Shown here piece after piece: positions 1 through 7,146 of a stretch of DNA of 16,602 nucleotides. How positions within the stretch are numbered: position 1 is the first letter of the stretch; each line of letters begins with the position of its first letter. The DNA is from Paenalcaligenes sp035302345 (GTDB lineage Bacteria; Pseudomonadota; Gammaproteobacteria; Burkholderiales; Burkholderiaceae_B): NCBI GenBank assembly GCA_035302345.1, contig DATGSS010000001.1:1-16602 (forward strand), read 5' to 3'. A program made the position numbers and the translations under genes. Below the pieces are notes generated by a model. The model ran no database searches. It was not told the DNA's origin and worked only from the letters and a program-made list of their open reading frames with translations.

Positions 1-416
1 TTGCTATAGCCGGCCTCGAGCATTTCTTTTGAGGCAATCACCCCCATGGTGGCTGTATTCGCCAAGCTAGAGCCTGAAGCGGCTGCAAATATAGCTGAGG
101 AACCGACGGTTGCCATCCCCAGCCCGCCACGCACTCGGCTGAGCCAAAGCCGAAATGCCGTAAAGAGCTCAGAGCTAATGCCACTGATGTAAAGCAATTC
201 GCCCATCAGCACAAACATGGGGATAGTGCTAAAGGAATAACTAAAACTTTGATTCCAGACCACACTTTCAATGACTGAGGATAAAGTGCGGAAACTTTTT
301 AAATACAGGATGCCCCCAATGGCGGGCACACTCATTGAAATGGCAATAGGCACGCGCAAAAACATCAATAAAAACATGCCCCCAATGCCGATCAGCCCTA
401 CATACTCCACTGCCAT
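1..416 (-). CDS. dctM: TRAP transporter large permease DctM, N-terminal part (cut by window edge)
   Basis: This is the start of the 12-TM-class permease of a tripartite ATP-independent periplasmic transporter, which moves an organic acid across the inner membrane using an ion gradient. Only the first 138 codons are present; the rest lies left of the window. The ATG at 416-414 is preceded by an AGAGAAG ribosome site four bases upstream. Hydrophobic segments start at residues 5-20 and 22-40. The conserved DctM stretch around residues 65-73 (IPMFVLMGE) and the SGSSLANTATMG stretch at residues 114-125 identify the family. The gene follows dctQ after a 30-base gap, so it is the last visible member of the dctPQM run. 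The substrate cannot be read from this fragment. Confidence 0.9.
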   Translation of the reverse strand, partial: MAVEYVGLIGIGGMFLLMFLRVPIAISMSVPAIGGILYLKSFRTLSSVIESVVWNQSFSYSFSTIPMFVLMGELLYISGISSELFTAFRLWLSRVRGGLGMATVGSSAIFAAASGSSLANTATMGVIASKEMLEAGYS

Positions 417-446
417 AATGCTTCTCTATAACGTTTTTATAATGTT

Positions 447-932
447 TTATTCAAAGAGGCTGGTCACGGAATCAATCAGCCCCAACAATGCCTCTAACCC
501 CCAAGAAAAAAATCCTATGACGATGATCCAGTCAAAGGGATAAAAAGGAATAGACAGCAAATCTGTGGATAAACGCATGAAATGCTCATGCTCGTGAGCG
601 ACCCCCACATAGGTATAGGCGATGAGCCCAGTCACCCCTATTGTCAGTGCATAGCCTAAACAATCGAGCAAGTGTTGAATCTTTTGCGGAAAACGATCCA
701 CAAAAACCCCGATACTGATGTGCCCTTTAATCTGTTCGGTATAGGCCAAACCGCACATAATCAATACCACCATGCCTAATTGGACTAACTCGATATCGCC
801 AATCACTGGGCGATAGAACTGCCGGCTGAGCACTGCGTAAAAGATGAAAAACATCATGGCAACCATGGTCAGCAATGCCACAGCGCGCACCACAGTGGTC
901 AACGAAAAAACAATTTGTCGAAACACCCGCAT
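447..932 (-). CDS. dctQ: TRAP transporter small permease DctQ
   Basis: This is the small membrane subunit of the TRAP transporter, which pairs with DctM in the inner membrane. The 161-residue protein has the expected four hydrophobic segments, at roughly residues 13-34, 48-66, 86-108 and 132-152. The E48-L49-V50 stretch followed by a second helix and the charged loop near residues 65-82 fit the DctQ family pattern. A purine-rich AGGGGGTG precedes the ATG by two bases, which is close but acceptable. It lies between dctP (79-base gap, containing a hairpin) and dctM (30-base gap) in one leftward run. Family identity is secure; substrate is unknown. Confidence 0.9.
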   Translation of the reverse strand: MRVFRQIVFSLTTVVRAVALLTMVAMMFFIFYAVLSRQFYRPVIGDIELVQLGMVVLIMCGLAYTEQIKGHISIGVFVDRFPQKIQHLLDCLGYALTIGVTGLIAYTYVGVAHEHEHFMRLSTDLLSIPFYPFDWIIVIGFFSWGLEALLGLIDSVTSLFE

Positions 933-977
933 GACACCCCCTTTTGCGTCGTAGTGCCTCGTAGGGCAAGCTTGGTT

Positions 978-999
978 GACGGGGCATGAGTGCCCCGTC
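978..999 (-). repeat. Intercistronic hairpin between dctP and dctQ
   Basis: A perfect 9-bp inverted repeat (GACGGGGCA / TGCCCCGTC) with a four-base loop sits directly after the dctP stop codon and before dctQ. In the direction of transcription it is not followed by a T run, so it does not look like an intrinsic terminator. Such hairpins after a binding-protein gene often stabilise the upstream mRNA and raise binding protein over permease; that role is inferred here. Confidence 0.7.
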
Positions 1000-1011
1000 T
1001 TTATTGATTAT

Positions 1012-2073
1012 TTAAAAGGGTTTTTCATAGCCGTGTTTTTCTAAGAGCGCGAAATAATCTTCGACCATTTGCTCGCCATCGTAACCTTTGGCATTAGCAT
1101 CCTCGATCCAGGCGTCCCAAGAGCCTTTTGACAGCTGACGGATCTCGCTGATGGTCTCCTCATCAAGCTCGATAAACTCGCCTTTTTCCTCGGCATCTTG
1201 GCGCAACCCATCGTGTGACTCTTCAAGCAAATCGGTATAGCTATCACGGAACATTGCCGTCAAAGCAGGGCCTAGTTCATCATCAAATAGCTGCTGTAGG
1301 TCTTCGGGCAAACTCTCGTAGAAATCTAGACTCATCACTGGGGTCAAAGGTGTCGCCGCAACGGCCAATACAGAAAAATAGGGGGCAGGCTCGTTAAATT
1401 TAAAGGAATACCCACCGATAGGTGTGTAGTAAGCGACATCCATCATGCCCTTATCAAAGGCCTCGTAAATCTCTTCGACAGGAATAGATACCGGTACAGC
1501 GCCTAAAGCCTCAACAAAGGGGCGTTCGCTTTTACCGTTGATGCGTACTTTTTTGCCTTTAAAGTCGTCGACACTACGAATAGGTTCACGCGAGAAGATG
1601 TCATAACTGTCTGTGGCCATGGTCTGAAAGACAACCAGCTCATCCTCGAGATTAGGTATCGCGTACTTTTCCACGAACTCTTGTAGAACTGTCATCGCCC
1701 CATCAGGACCATTCAAAGCAAAAGGTAAGTTACCAATGGTATAGGGGAAAAACTTGGTGTCGTAGATATAATTAGGTACCACCACCCCGACATCGTATAG
1801 TCCGCCACGTACATCCTGATAAACAGTGGTGGACTTGCCTAAAGCACTGCCTTGGTGCACGTGTACTTTGACACGGCCATCGGTCTTTTCTTCGACCATT
1901 TTAGTCCAGGGGTCCCAAACATTTTTGGTGTAATGGTGCGATGCCGAAGTCCAGTTGTTAACATCCATCTCGTAGACTTCATCAGCCCAAGCCATCTGGC
2001 TTAATCCAAAAATAGCCATTGCGGATAGGCTAGCTACCACAGGCGTTCTGATAGAACGTGTAAACATTGACAT
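1012..2073 (-). CDS. dctP: TRAP transporter substrate-binding protein DctP
   Basis: This is the periplasmic solute receptor of the TRAP system. The 353-residue precursor has a Sec-type signal peptide with basic residues at 6 and 9, a hydrophobic core and an AWA cleavage site after residue 30. The family's substrate-binding arginine is visible as R177 in the KKVRING stretch (174-180), followed by the EALGAVPVSIPVEEIYEAFDKG region typical of DctP. The ATG at 2073-2071 has GGAGG about ten bases upstream; a second ATG two codons in is less well placed. It heads the dctPQM run, 136 bases after the hotdog gene. R177 suggests a carboxylate ligand, but the exact substrate is unknown. Confidence 0.93.
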   Translation of the reverse strand: MSMFTRSIRTPVVASLSAMAIFGLSQMAWADEVYEMDVNNWTSASHHYTKNVWDPWTKMVEEKTDGRVKVHVHQGSALGKSTTVYQDVRGGLYDVGVVVPNYIYDTKFFPYTIGNLPFALNGPDGAMTVLQEFVEKYAIPNLEDELVVFQTMATDSYDIFSREPIRSVDDFKGKKVRINGKSERPFVEALGAVPVSIPVEEIYEAFDKGMMDVAYYTPIGGYSFKFNEPAPYFSVLAVAATPLTPVMSLDFYESLPEDLQQLFDDELGPALTAMFRDSYTDLLEESHDGLRQDAEEKGEFIELDEETISEIRQLSKGSWDAWIEDANAKGYDGEQMVEDYFALLEKHGYEKPF

Positions 2074-2125
2074 AGATTGTCTCCCTCCAACTTTTTATGT
2101 AGAGATTTTTGAGTTCATTTAGTGT

Positions 2126-2177
2126 AAAAGCCCTTTGCTGTTTTTTAATCAGTATTATTACTAGGCGAAAGGGTTTT
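2126..2177 (-). repeat. Imperfect inverted repeat upstream of dctP
   Basis: Arms at 2126-2136 and 2168-2177 (AAAAGCCCTTT and AAAGGGTTTT) pair over ten positions with one bulged base, enclosing about 31 bases that contain a smaller AGTA/TACT repeat. It lies in the 136-base gap between the hotdog gene and dctP. In the leftward direction the right arm ends in TTTTA, so it could act as a weak attenuator or processing site, or be part of an operator. Nothing else in this gap could be assigned. Confidence 0.4.
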
Positions 2178-2209
2178 CCTCAGTATTGCAGCAGACGCGT
2201 CCCCCTTTA

Positions 2210-2668
2210 TTAGGGGCGGCCTGCCAACATGCGCTTGACGTCATAGCTCATCACCTCAACATCGTTCTGGTTTCTAACGCTGACGTGTGTATCGACGATG
2301 GCACGCCCACCTTTGGATGTTTCACGCACATGAGTCACTGTGACCAAGGCCCAAATAGTATCGCCTGCCACTACGGGTGCCAACATTTTCTTGTGCACCT
2401 CGAGCAAGGCCAAACCAGTGCCCTGTACCATGCCCTGCATGAGCAAACCTTCGATAATTCCATAGGTCAAACTGCCTGGTACGGGCCGACCCTGAATCGC
2501 CCCCTCGTAGGTATGGTCGGTAAAAATCACCTCGAGCATACCGGTCACTGAAATGAAATTAACAATATCAGTTTCGGTAATGGTACGTCGGTAGGTTTTG
2601 TACTGTTGACCCACCTGCAGATCTTGCCAGTAGTAGCCCTGACCCAGTTGTTGCGCAGTGTCACCCAT
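2210..2668 (-). CDS. MaoC-like hotdog protein lacking the hydratase catalytic pair
   Basis: The 152-residue protein has the single-hotdog layout of MaoC/R-hydratase-type acyl dehydratases: a YWQDLQVGQ N-terminal strand, a TETDIVNF helix, a RPVPGSLTYG turn and a final HVRETSKGG strand. The hydratase signature (S-G-D-x-N-P-x-H-x-D in the family) aligns without gaps to residues 42-51, TGMLEVIFTD, so the catalytic Asp is Met44 and the His is Phe49. Classical enoyl-CoA hydration is therefore unlikely; binding of an acyl-CoA or a different reaction is possible. AGGAGG lies five bases before the ATG. It precedes dctPQM on the same strand, 136 bases away, so it may share the transcript. Confidence 0.82.
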   Translation of the reverse strand: MGDTAQQLGQGYYWQDLQVGQQYKTYRRTITETDIVNFISVTGMLEVIFTDHTYEGAIQGRPVPGSLTYGIIEGLLMQGMVQGTGLALLEVHKKMLAPVVAGDTIWALVTVTHVRETSKGGRAIVDTHVSVRNQNDVEVMSYDVKRMLAGRP

Positions 2669-2943
2669 GTTTGCCTCCTGATTTATTTCATTATTGTTAC
2701 TATTTATCTGTGCCTGTCTATACTAACTGGATGAAAATAGATTCCACAAGGACAAGCCCATTTACCAGCGCGTCAAAGAATTTATTCTGCGGGCATATCC
2801 CCCTGTGCAAAGATGTTTTTATCACGGACAATGTAAATGAGTAATAGACTTTCCTTACTACTGATACCTGTTGCGCCTCTTGACAGGCGTCTGCCCTATT
2901 GCATTTACAGATGATTATTTAGCAGCACTTTTTTACCTAGATA
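2669..2943. other. Divergent intergenic region between hotdog gene and M20 gene
   Basis: This 275-base stretch must carry the promoters of the leftward hotdog-TRAP run and the rightward amidohydrolase. A consensus -35 hexamer TTGACA is at 2880-2885, but the bases 16-18 further on match a -10 box poorly, so the rightward promoter is only a candidate. The leftward side has a TAGTAT-like element near 2719-2724 without a good -35 partner. A GntR-like coding remnant is listed separately. Confidence 0.4.
2727..2840 (+). pseudogene. Possible remnant of a GntR-family regulator N-terminus
   Basis: Reading from 2727 in the frame set by CTG gives LDENRFHKDKPIYQRVKEFI and then stops at 2838-2840. The PIYQRVKEFIL stretch (2757-2789) matches the start of the winged-helix DNA-binding domain of GntR/HutC-type regulators, which normally continues for over 200 residues. 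After CGG at 2790 the similarity is lost. There is no ATG in this frame upstream; a TAA lies at 2724-2726. A truncated relic beside a catabolic gene is plausible, but about a dozen residues could match by chance. Confidence 0.38.
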
Positions 2944-4140
2944 ATGACCATGACCCAATTACATCCACCCGCGAAAGAACAGCTGAGTGCCTGGCGCCAT
3001 GACTTTCACCGTCATCCCGAGACCGCCTTTGCCGAGCACCGCACCAGTGCTCGACTGGCCGAGCTATTAAATGCTCTGCCTAACCTCACGGTGCATACAG
3101 GTTGGGGGCGTGGCACGGGTATCGTGGCAGCATTACAAGGGCGTTTGGGCAGCGGTCCCGCCATCGGTTTGCGCGCTGATATCGACGCCTTGGACGTCGT
3201 CGAACAGACCGATCTACCCTATCAATCAAAAACCCCAGGAAAAATGCACGCATGCGGCCATGACGGCCATATGACCATGCTGTTGGGGGCTGCGCACAGT
3301 TTGGCCCATCAACCCGATTTTGCAGGCACCATCTATTTTATTTTCCAGCCGGCCGAGGAGAACGAGGGCGGTGCGCAGGCGATGGTCCAAGAAGGACTGT
3401 TTGAGCGCTTTCCCATGGATGGGGTTTATGCATTACATAATTGGCCTGGCCTACCCGTGGGCGAGGCCGCTGTCAATGACAATGCCGTGATGGCTGCTTT
3501 TGATTTATTTGATTTGACCTTGATAGGACGGGGGTGTCATGCCGCCATGCCTCATCTGGGCACCGATACCATATTGGCCGCCAGTCAATTTATTACCCAA
3601 TTGCAGGGCATCATTGCTCGTGAGATCCCCCCACATGATCCCGCCGTTCTCAGTGTGACCAGTATTCATGCCGGTGAAAACTATAATGTCATTCCTGAGT
3701 CCGTCCACCTCAGGGGGACATTGCGCTGTTTTGATGCTAGATTACGCGAGCAACTGCAAAAACGCTTCCGCACAGCTGTTGATCAGCTCGCAGCTTACCA
3801 CGATCTACAGGCGCAGCTAGATTACCAACCGCGTTATCCTGCCACCATCAACGATCCCCAACATGCCCAATACTGCGTCCAAGCCTTACAAGCCGTCCCC
3901 GGTATACGCGAGGTTCACCGCAACGTACCACCCAGCATGGGCTCCGAGGATTTCTCTTTTATGCTAGAACAGGTCCCTGGGGCGTATATCTGGGTGGGCA
4001 ATGGCGAGGACAGCGCCCCTTTGCACAACCCTCGTTATGATTTTAACGATGCGTTATTGCCCATCGGGGTGCAATACTGGCTGAGCCTGGTACATGTGCT
4101 GCTTGGCGCTGAGGCTAATGACGGTGAGACCACCAATTGA
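2944..4140 (+). CDS. M20-family amidohydrolase (hippurate hydrolase / N-acyl amino acid hydrolase type)
   Basis: This is a two-metal cytoplasmic amidohydrolase of the M20D group, which cleaves N-acyl or N-aroyl amino acids and related amides. The 398-residue protein has normal family length. Metal-ligand motifs are visible: HACGHDGH at 102-109 (C104, H106), the EE pair at 138-139, H165 in LHNWP, and H361 near the C-terminus; SMGSEDF at 331-337 is also typical. The dimerisation domain occupies about residues 185-295. An in-frame TAG directly upstream fixes the start at 2944 or at the ATG at 2950; neither has a clear ribosome site. It ends one base before the convergent rmlB stop. The exact amide substrate is not decidable. 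Confidence 0.9.
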   Translation: MTMTQLHPPAKEQLSAWRHDFHRHPETAFAEHRTSARLAELLNALPNLTVHTGWGRGTGIVAALQGRLGSGPAIGLRADIDALDVVEQTDLPYQSKTPGKMHACGHDGHMTMLLGAAHSLAHQPDFAGTIYFIFQPAEENEGGAQAMVQEGLFERFPMDGVYALHNWPGLPVGEAAVNDNAVMAAFDLFDLTLIGRGCHAAMPHLGTDTILAASQFITQLQGIIAREIPPHDPAVLSVTSIHAGENYNVIPESVHLRGTLRCFDARLREQLQKRFRTAVDQLAAYHDLQAQLDYQPRYPATINDPQHAQYCVQALQAVPGIREVHRNVPPSMGSEDFSFMLEQVPGAYIWVGNGEDSAPLHNPRYDFNDALLPIGVQYWLSLVHVLLGAEANDGETTN

Positions 4141-4141
4141 T

Positions 4142-5179
4142 TTAATTGCCCGCCTCAAAATAATCTACATACCACTGCACGGTGGCTTTTAGTCCCGCGG
4201 CAAATGATATTTCAGGACGCCAGTCGAGCTCGTGGCGTAGCTTTTGGGCGTCCAAGGCATAGCGCTGATCATGGCCAGGCCGATCGGTGACATGCGTAAT
4301 GAGTTCGGCAAAACTTTCTATGCCTTCTAGTGTCGTTGGTCGCTGAGTACGCTGGGCAAATATATCATCCAACTGAGTACATATTTGCTGTACGAGTTGA
4401 ATATTACTGAGTTGATGATGGGCACTGATGTTGTAGCTTTGGCCAATCCGTCCCTGCTCATAAATCAGGTGCAGGGCGCGCACGTGATCGTCTACATGAA
4501 TCCAATCGCGGATTTGATTGCCCTGCCCGTAAATCGTCAATGGCCGTCCTCTGAGCGCCTGCTTTACCATAAAAGGAATGAGCTTTTCCGGGTACTGATA
4601 AGGCCCATAATTATTAACACAGTGCGTGATAATGCTGGGTATATCATAGGTACGGTGCCATGCCTGAACTAAGTGATCACTACTGGCTTTGCTGGCTGAA
4701 TAAGGAGAACTGGGCAAATAAATGGTGTCCTCTTTTAGAGGCGCGCGTTCATTGAGTCCCAAATCACCAAACACCTCGTCGGTAGAGATATGCACAAAAC
4801 GAAAAGCAACCTGTTCTTTGACTGGCAGCTCGTGCCAGTAGGCGCGTACAGCCTCTAATAATGTAAAGGTGCCAACGATGTTGCTTTGTATGAAATTCTG
4901 AGGGTTAGCGATAGAGCGATCCACATGTGATTCAGCGGCCAGATGAAACACCGCACATGGTTTATGACGAGAAAAAATCCGTTGCAGCGCCTGTGCATCA
5001 CACACATTAGCCTTATAAAATACATGCTGTGGATCTTCGTAAACGGTCTCTAATGCCTTGCGATTGCCCGCATAGTTGAGCTTGTCCACATTGACCACTG
5101 TGTAATTAGTGTGCTGTATTAAATACCGCACCAGGGCTGAACCGATGAATCCTGCACCCCCAGTCACTAGTATCGCCAT
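4142..5179 (-). CDS. rmlB: dTDP-glucose 4,6-dehydratase
   Basis: This is an extended SDR enzyme that converts dTDP-glucose to dTDP-4-keto-6-deoxyglucose, the second step to dTDP-rhamnose and other deoxysugars. The NAD-binding GGAGFIGS is at 7-14, the catalytic T133-D134-E135 triad is intact, and Y160-x3-K164 forms the SDR dyad. NNYGPYQYPEKLIP and the RDWI stretch are RmlB signatures, though the usual TNCSNNYG reads THCVNNYG here. At 345 residues it is close to the usual 350-360. AGAGGA lies seven bases before the ATG. No rmlA, rmlC, rmlD or glycosyltransferase is nearby, so it stands alone. Function is secure; the pathway partners must be elsewhere. Confidence 0.93.
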   Translation of the reverse strand: MAILVTGGAGFIGSALVRYLIQHTNYTVVNVDKLNYAGNRKALETVYEDPQHVFYKANVCDAQALQRIFSRHKPCAVFHLAAESHVDRSIANPQNFIQSNIVGTFTLLEAVRAYWHELPVKEQVAFRFVHISTDEVFGDLGLNERAPLKEDTIYLPSSPYSASKASSDHLVQAWHRTYDIPSIITHCVNNYGPYQYPEKLIPFMVKQALRGRPLTIYGQGNQIRDWIHVDDHVRALHLIYEQGRIGQSYNISAHHQLSNIQLVQQICTQLDDIFAQRTQRPTTLEGIESFAELITHVTDRPGHDQRYALDAQKLRHELDWRPEISFAAGLKATVQWYVDYFEAGN

Positions 5180-5192
5180 ATTGATTATCCTC

Positions 5193-5232
5193 TGAACAGT
5201 TGAGCATCCTCACAAATTATTAGAATTGTTCA
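5193..5232. repeat. Inverted repeat in the rmlB/DUF2501 divergent region
   Basis: Arms TGAACAGTT (5193-5201) and AATTGTTCA (5224-5232) match as an inverted repeat at eight of nine positions around a 22-base centre. They lie 14-53 bases before the rmlB start. The spacing fits either an operator for a dimeric regulator or a leader hairpin. A lone -10-like TATACT is at 5257-5262 for the rightward gene, with no good -35 box. Confidence 0.35.
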
Positions 5233-5334
5233 CTGCCCCTGCTCGCCCTTCCATCATATACTAGCTGCAGACTGACCAGATCAATAGGCCGGGCAGACAC
5301 TTATTTTCCAAATCATGCAGGAAACCATAGACCT

Positions 5335-5817
5335 ATGAAACAATACGCACTTTTGCGCCGTTTTATTTTGGCACCTTTGATCATTGCAGGCGTAGCCGCA
5401 GCGGGTTCTGCCAGTGCCGCCTCGGGGCTGTCCGATGCCCTTAAATCAGGGCGTTCTAACAGCGATTCGGGCAGCAGTGGTCTGAGCAAAGCGCTAGGCG
5501 GTGGTTCTTCGGGTGGCGGGCTTTCTGCCTTGGGTTTACCCAATTTGAGCTCTGACATGGCAGGTAATGCCGCCGGCGTGCTGCAATACTGTATCGAGCA
5601 TAAATACGTCGATGCCATGGATGCAGAAAACGTTAAAAATAAGCTCATGGATAAAGCCGGTATCGGCAGCCAAGAAAAAGACGATCATTATGAAAAAGGC
5701 CTCAGCGGTGTCCTCAGCGGCAGCGACGGTAAAAGCTTTGACCTCGAACGCCTTAAAGGCGATCTCAAAGACAAAGCCTGCGATTACGTGCTCGAGCATG
5801 GCACCGACATGCTTTAA
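5335..5817 (+). CDS. Exported DUF2501 (YjjA-like) protein
   Basis: This is a small periplasmic or secreted protein of unknown function. The 160-residue precursor begins with a basic N-terminus (R8, R9), a hydrophobic core and an SASA cleavage site after residue 28. A glycine/serine-rich linker spans about residues 31-65. The C-terminal domain has the features of the DUF2501 family: AGNAAGVLQYCI, a KNKLMDKAGIG stretch, a GLSGVLSG loop and DLKDKACDYVLEH near the end. The two cysteines, C86 and C149, are the only ones and could form a disulfide. AGGAAA lies ten bases before the ATG. The gene stands alone and ends in a strong terminator. Family assignment is from recalled motif resemblance to E. 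coli YjjA. Confidence 0.82.
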   Translation: MKQYALLRRFILAPLIIAGVAAAGSASAASGLSDALKSGRSNSDSGSSGLSKALGGGSSGGGLSALGLPNLSSDMAGNAAGVLQYCIEHKYVDAMDAENVKNKLMDKAGIGSQEKDDHYEKGLSGVLSGSDGKSFDLERLKGDLKDKACDYVLEHGTDML

Positions 5818-5865
5818 AGCATAGCCCCATTTTGCTCCGACCTGCTCATCGGTTGTGATGAGCTT

Positions 5866-5905
5866 AAAAGCCCGCCTGAACCATGGATCAGTGCGGGCTT
5901 TTTTT
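5866..5905 (+). terminator. Intrinsic terminator after the DUF2501 gene
   Basis: AAAAGCCCGC (5866-5875) pairs with GCGGGCTTTT (5893-5902), and CTGA/TCAG extends the stem by four pairs past one bulged T. A run of seven T follows the GC-rich arm (5899-5905). On the other strand a shorter T run exists, so it may also stop leftward transcripts coming from the thiolase operon. Confidence 0.93.
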
Positions 5906-5976
5906 AATTTATGCACATACAAGCTGTGCTAACGCCGCCAATACAAGTATTAGCGGCATCATCTGAGGACCCTTTA

Positions 5977-7146
5977 TTAAAGCGTGCTTTCAGTCCCAAA
6001 GATGGCTGTGGATTGGCTCGATAGCGTACCACCATTACCATGCACTAGGGCCAGCTCGGCACCTGCGACCTGCCGTTCATCAGCAGCACCGCGCAACTGC
6101 TCGATGGCCTCGATAGTAATAAAGATGCCATACATCCCAGGGTGAATGCAGGATAAGCCACCCCCATTAGTATTCACGGGTAGCTGCCCACCTGGGGCGA
6201 TATTGCCATTCGAAACAAACTCGCCGCCCTCGCCTTTGGCGCAAAAGCCTAGATCCTCTAAAAAGAGGATGGTATTGATGGTAAAGGCATCATAAAGCTC
6301 GACTACATCAATATCTGCCGGCCCGACTTTAGCCATCTCGTAAGCCAAACGTCCAGATTGAGCAGCTGAGGTCACAGTCAAATCCTCCATAGAAGAGATT
6401 TGACGATTCCAAACTGCTGTCGAATTGCCCAGTAGATACACGGGTTTATGCGGAAAGTCATTGGCGCGATCTGCGCGCACCATCACATAGGCTCCCGCCC
6501 CATCAGTGACCAGACAGCAATCCAATACTGATAAAGGATCTGAAATCATGCGCGATTCGAGGACCTCTTGGATGGTCAATGGATCACGTCGATACGCTGC
6601 CGGGTTGAGTTGTGCCCACTTTCTGGCAGCGACGGCTACCTCGGCCAATTGTTCACGGGTGGTGCCGTACTCATACATATGGCGTGCAGCTGCGAGCGCA
6701 TAGGATGAAATAGGGCTCAGCGGATTATAGGGTGCCTCGTAAGGCTGTGGATCCAGTTTTTTACGGGCAGATGCGATCTCAGCACGATTGATTGTGGAAG
6801 AACGCTGGGTGCTGCCATAGCACACGAGTACCGCATTACATTGACCACTATGCAAGGCATGTGCAGCGGCTTGCAAATGCGCTACAAAACTAGACCCGCC
6901 GAGCATAGTGCTCTCGATAAAAGTAGGTTTAATACCTAAATGCTCGATCACAGGCATGGCCCACATGCTGGCACTGACACTGGCCGTGGCGATGCCATCA
7001 ATGTCTTGCATAGTCAGACCAGCATCAGCGACAGCCCGCTGCGAGGCTTGTACCAAGATCTCCATCTCGGAAAAGCCCTCGGCGACCCCCTGCCCAGCCT
7101 GACCTACCCCTACTACGGCTGTTTTTCCGCGCAAATCGATGCTCAT
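5977..7146 (-). CDS. Thiolase-superfamily protein of the SCP-x/Ltp2 type
   Basis: This is a 389-residue thiolase-fold protein probably acting in acyl-CoA chain shortening. Fold landmarks are visible: DLRGKTAVVGVGQ at the start, TDGAGAYVMV at 214-223, VELYDAFT at 282-289, NTNGGG at 325-330 and a GG-x-HP motif with H335. The loop that carries the nucleophilic Cys of true thiolases reads STMLGGSSF at 79-87 and has no Cys, so ordinary thiolysis is doubtful. This resembles lipid-transfer-type thiolases such as the retro-aldolase Ltp2, which works with a DUF35 partner. The upstream gene is exactly such a DUF35 protein and overlaps it by four bases (ATGA), implying translational coupling. Y285 and Y339 are possible active-site residues. 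The exact reaction is inferred. Confidence 0.87.
   Translation of the reverse strand: MSIDLRGKTAVVGVGQAGQGVAEGFSEMEILVQASQRAVADAGLTMQDIDGIATASVSASMWAMPVIEHLGIKPTFIESTMLGGSSFVAHLQAAAHALHSGQCNAVLVCYGSTQRSSTINRAEIASARKKLDPQPYEAPYNPLSPISSYALAAARHMYEYGTTREQLAEVAVAARKWAQLNPAAYRRDPLTIQEVLESRMISDPLSVLDCCLVTDGAGAYVMVRADRANDFPHKPVYLLGNSTAVWNRQISSMEDLTVTSAAQSGRLAYEMAKVGPADIDVVELYDAFTINTILFLEDLGFCAKGEGGEFVSNGNIAPGGQLPVNTNGGGLSCIHPGMYGIFITIEAIEQLRGAADERQVAGAELALVHGNGGTLSSQSTAIFGTESTL

Noticed and set aside
727..987. Open reading frame on the minus strand overlapping dctQ
   Set aside because: It is out of frame with dctQ, which has clear family features over the same bases; the product is Cys/Arg-rich with no recognisable domain.
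2186..2551. 121-codon plus-strand frame opposite the hotdog gene
   Set aside because: It mirrors the real leftward gene and its His/Cys-rich product matches nothing I recognise.
5313..5648. 111-codon minus-strand frame opposite the DUF2501 gene
   Set aside because: It is a Pro/Glu/Ala-rich mirror of the Gly/Ser-rich linker and has no family features.
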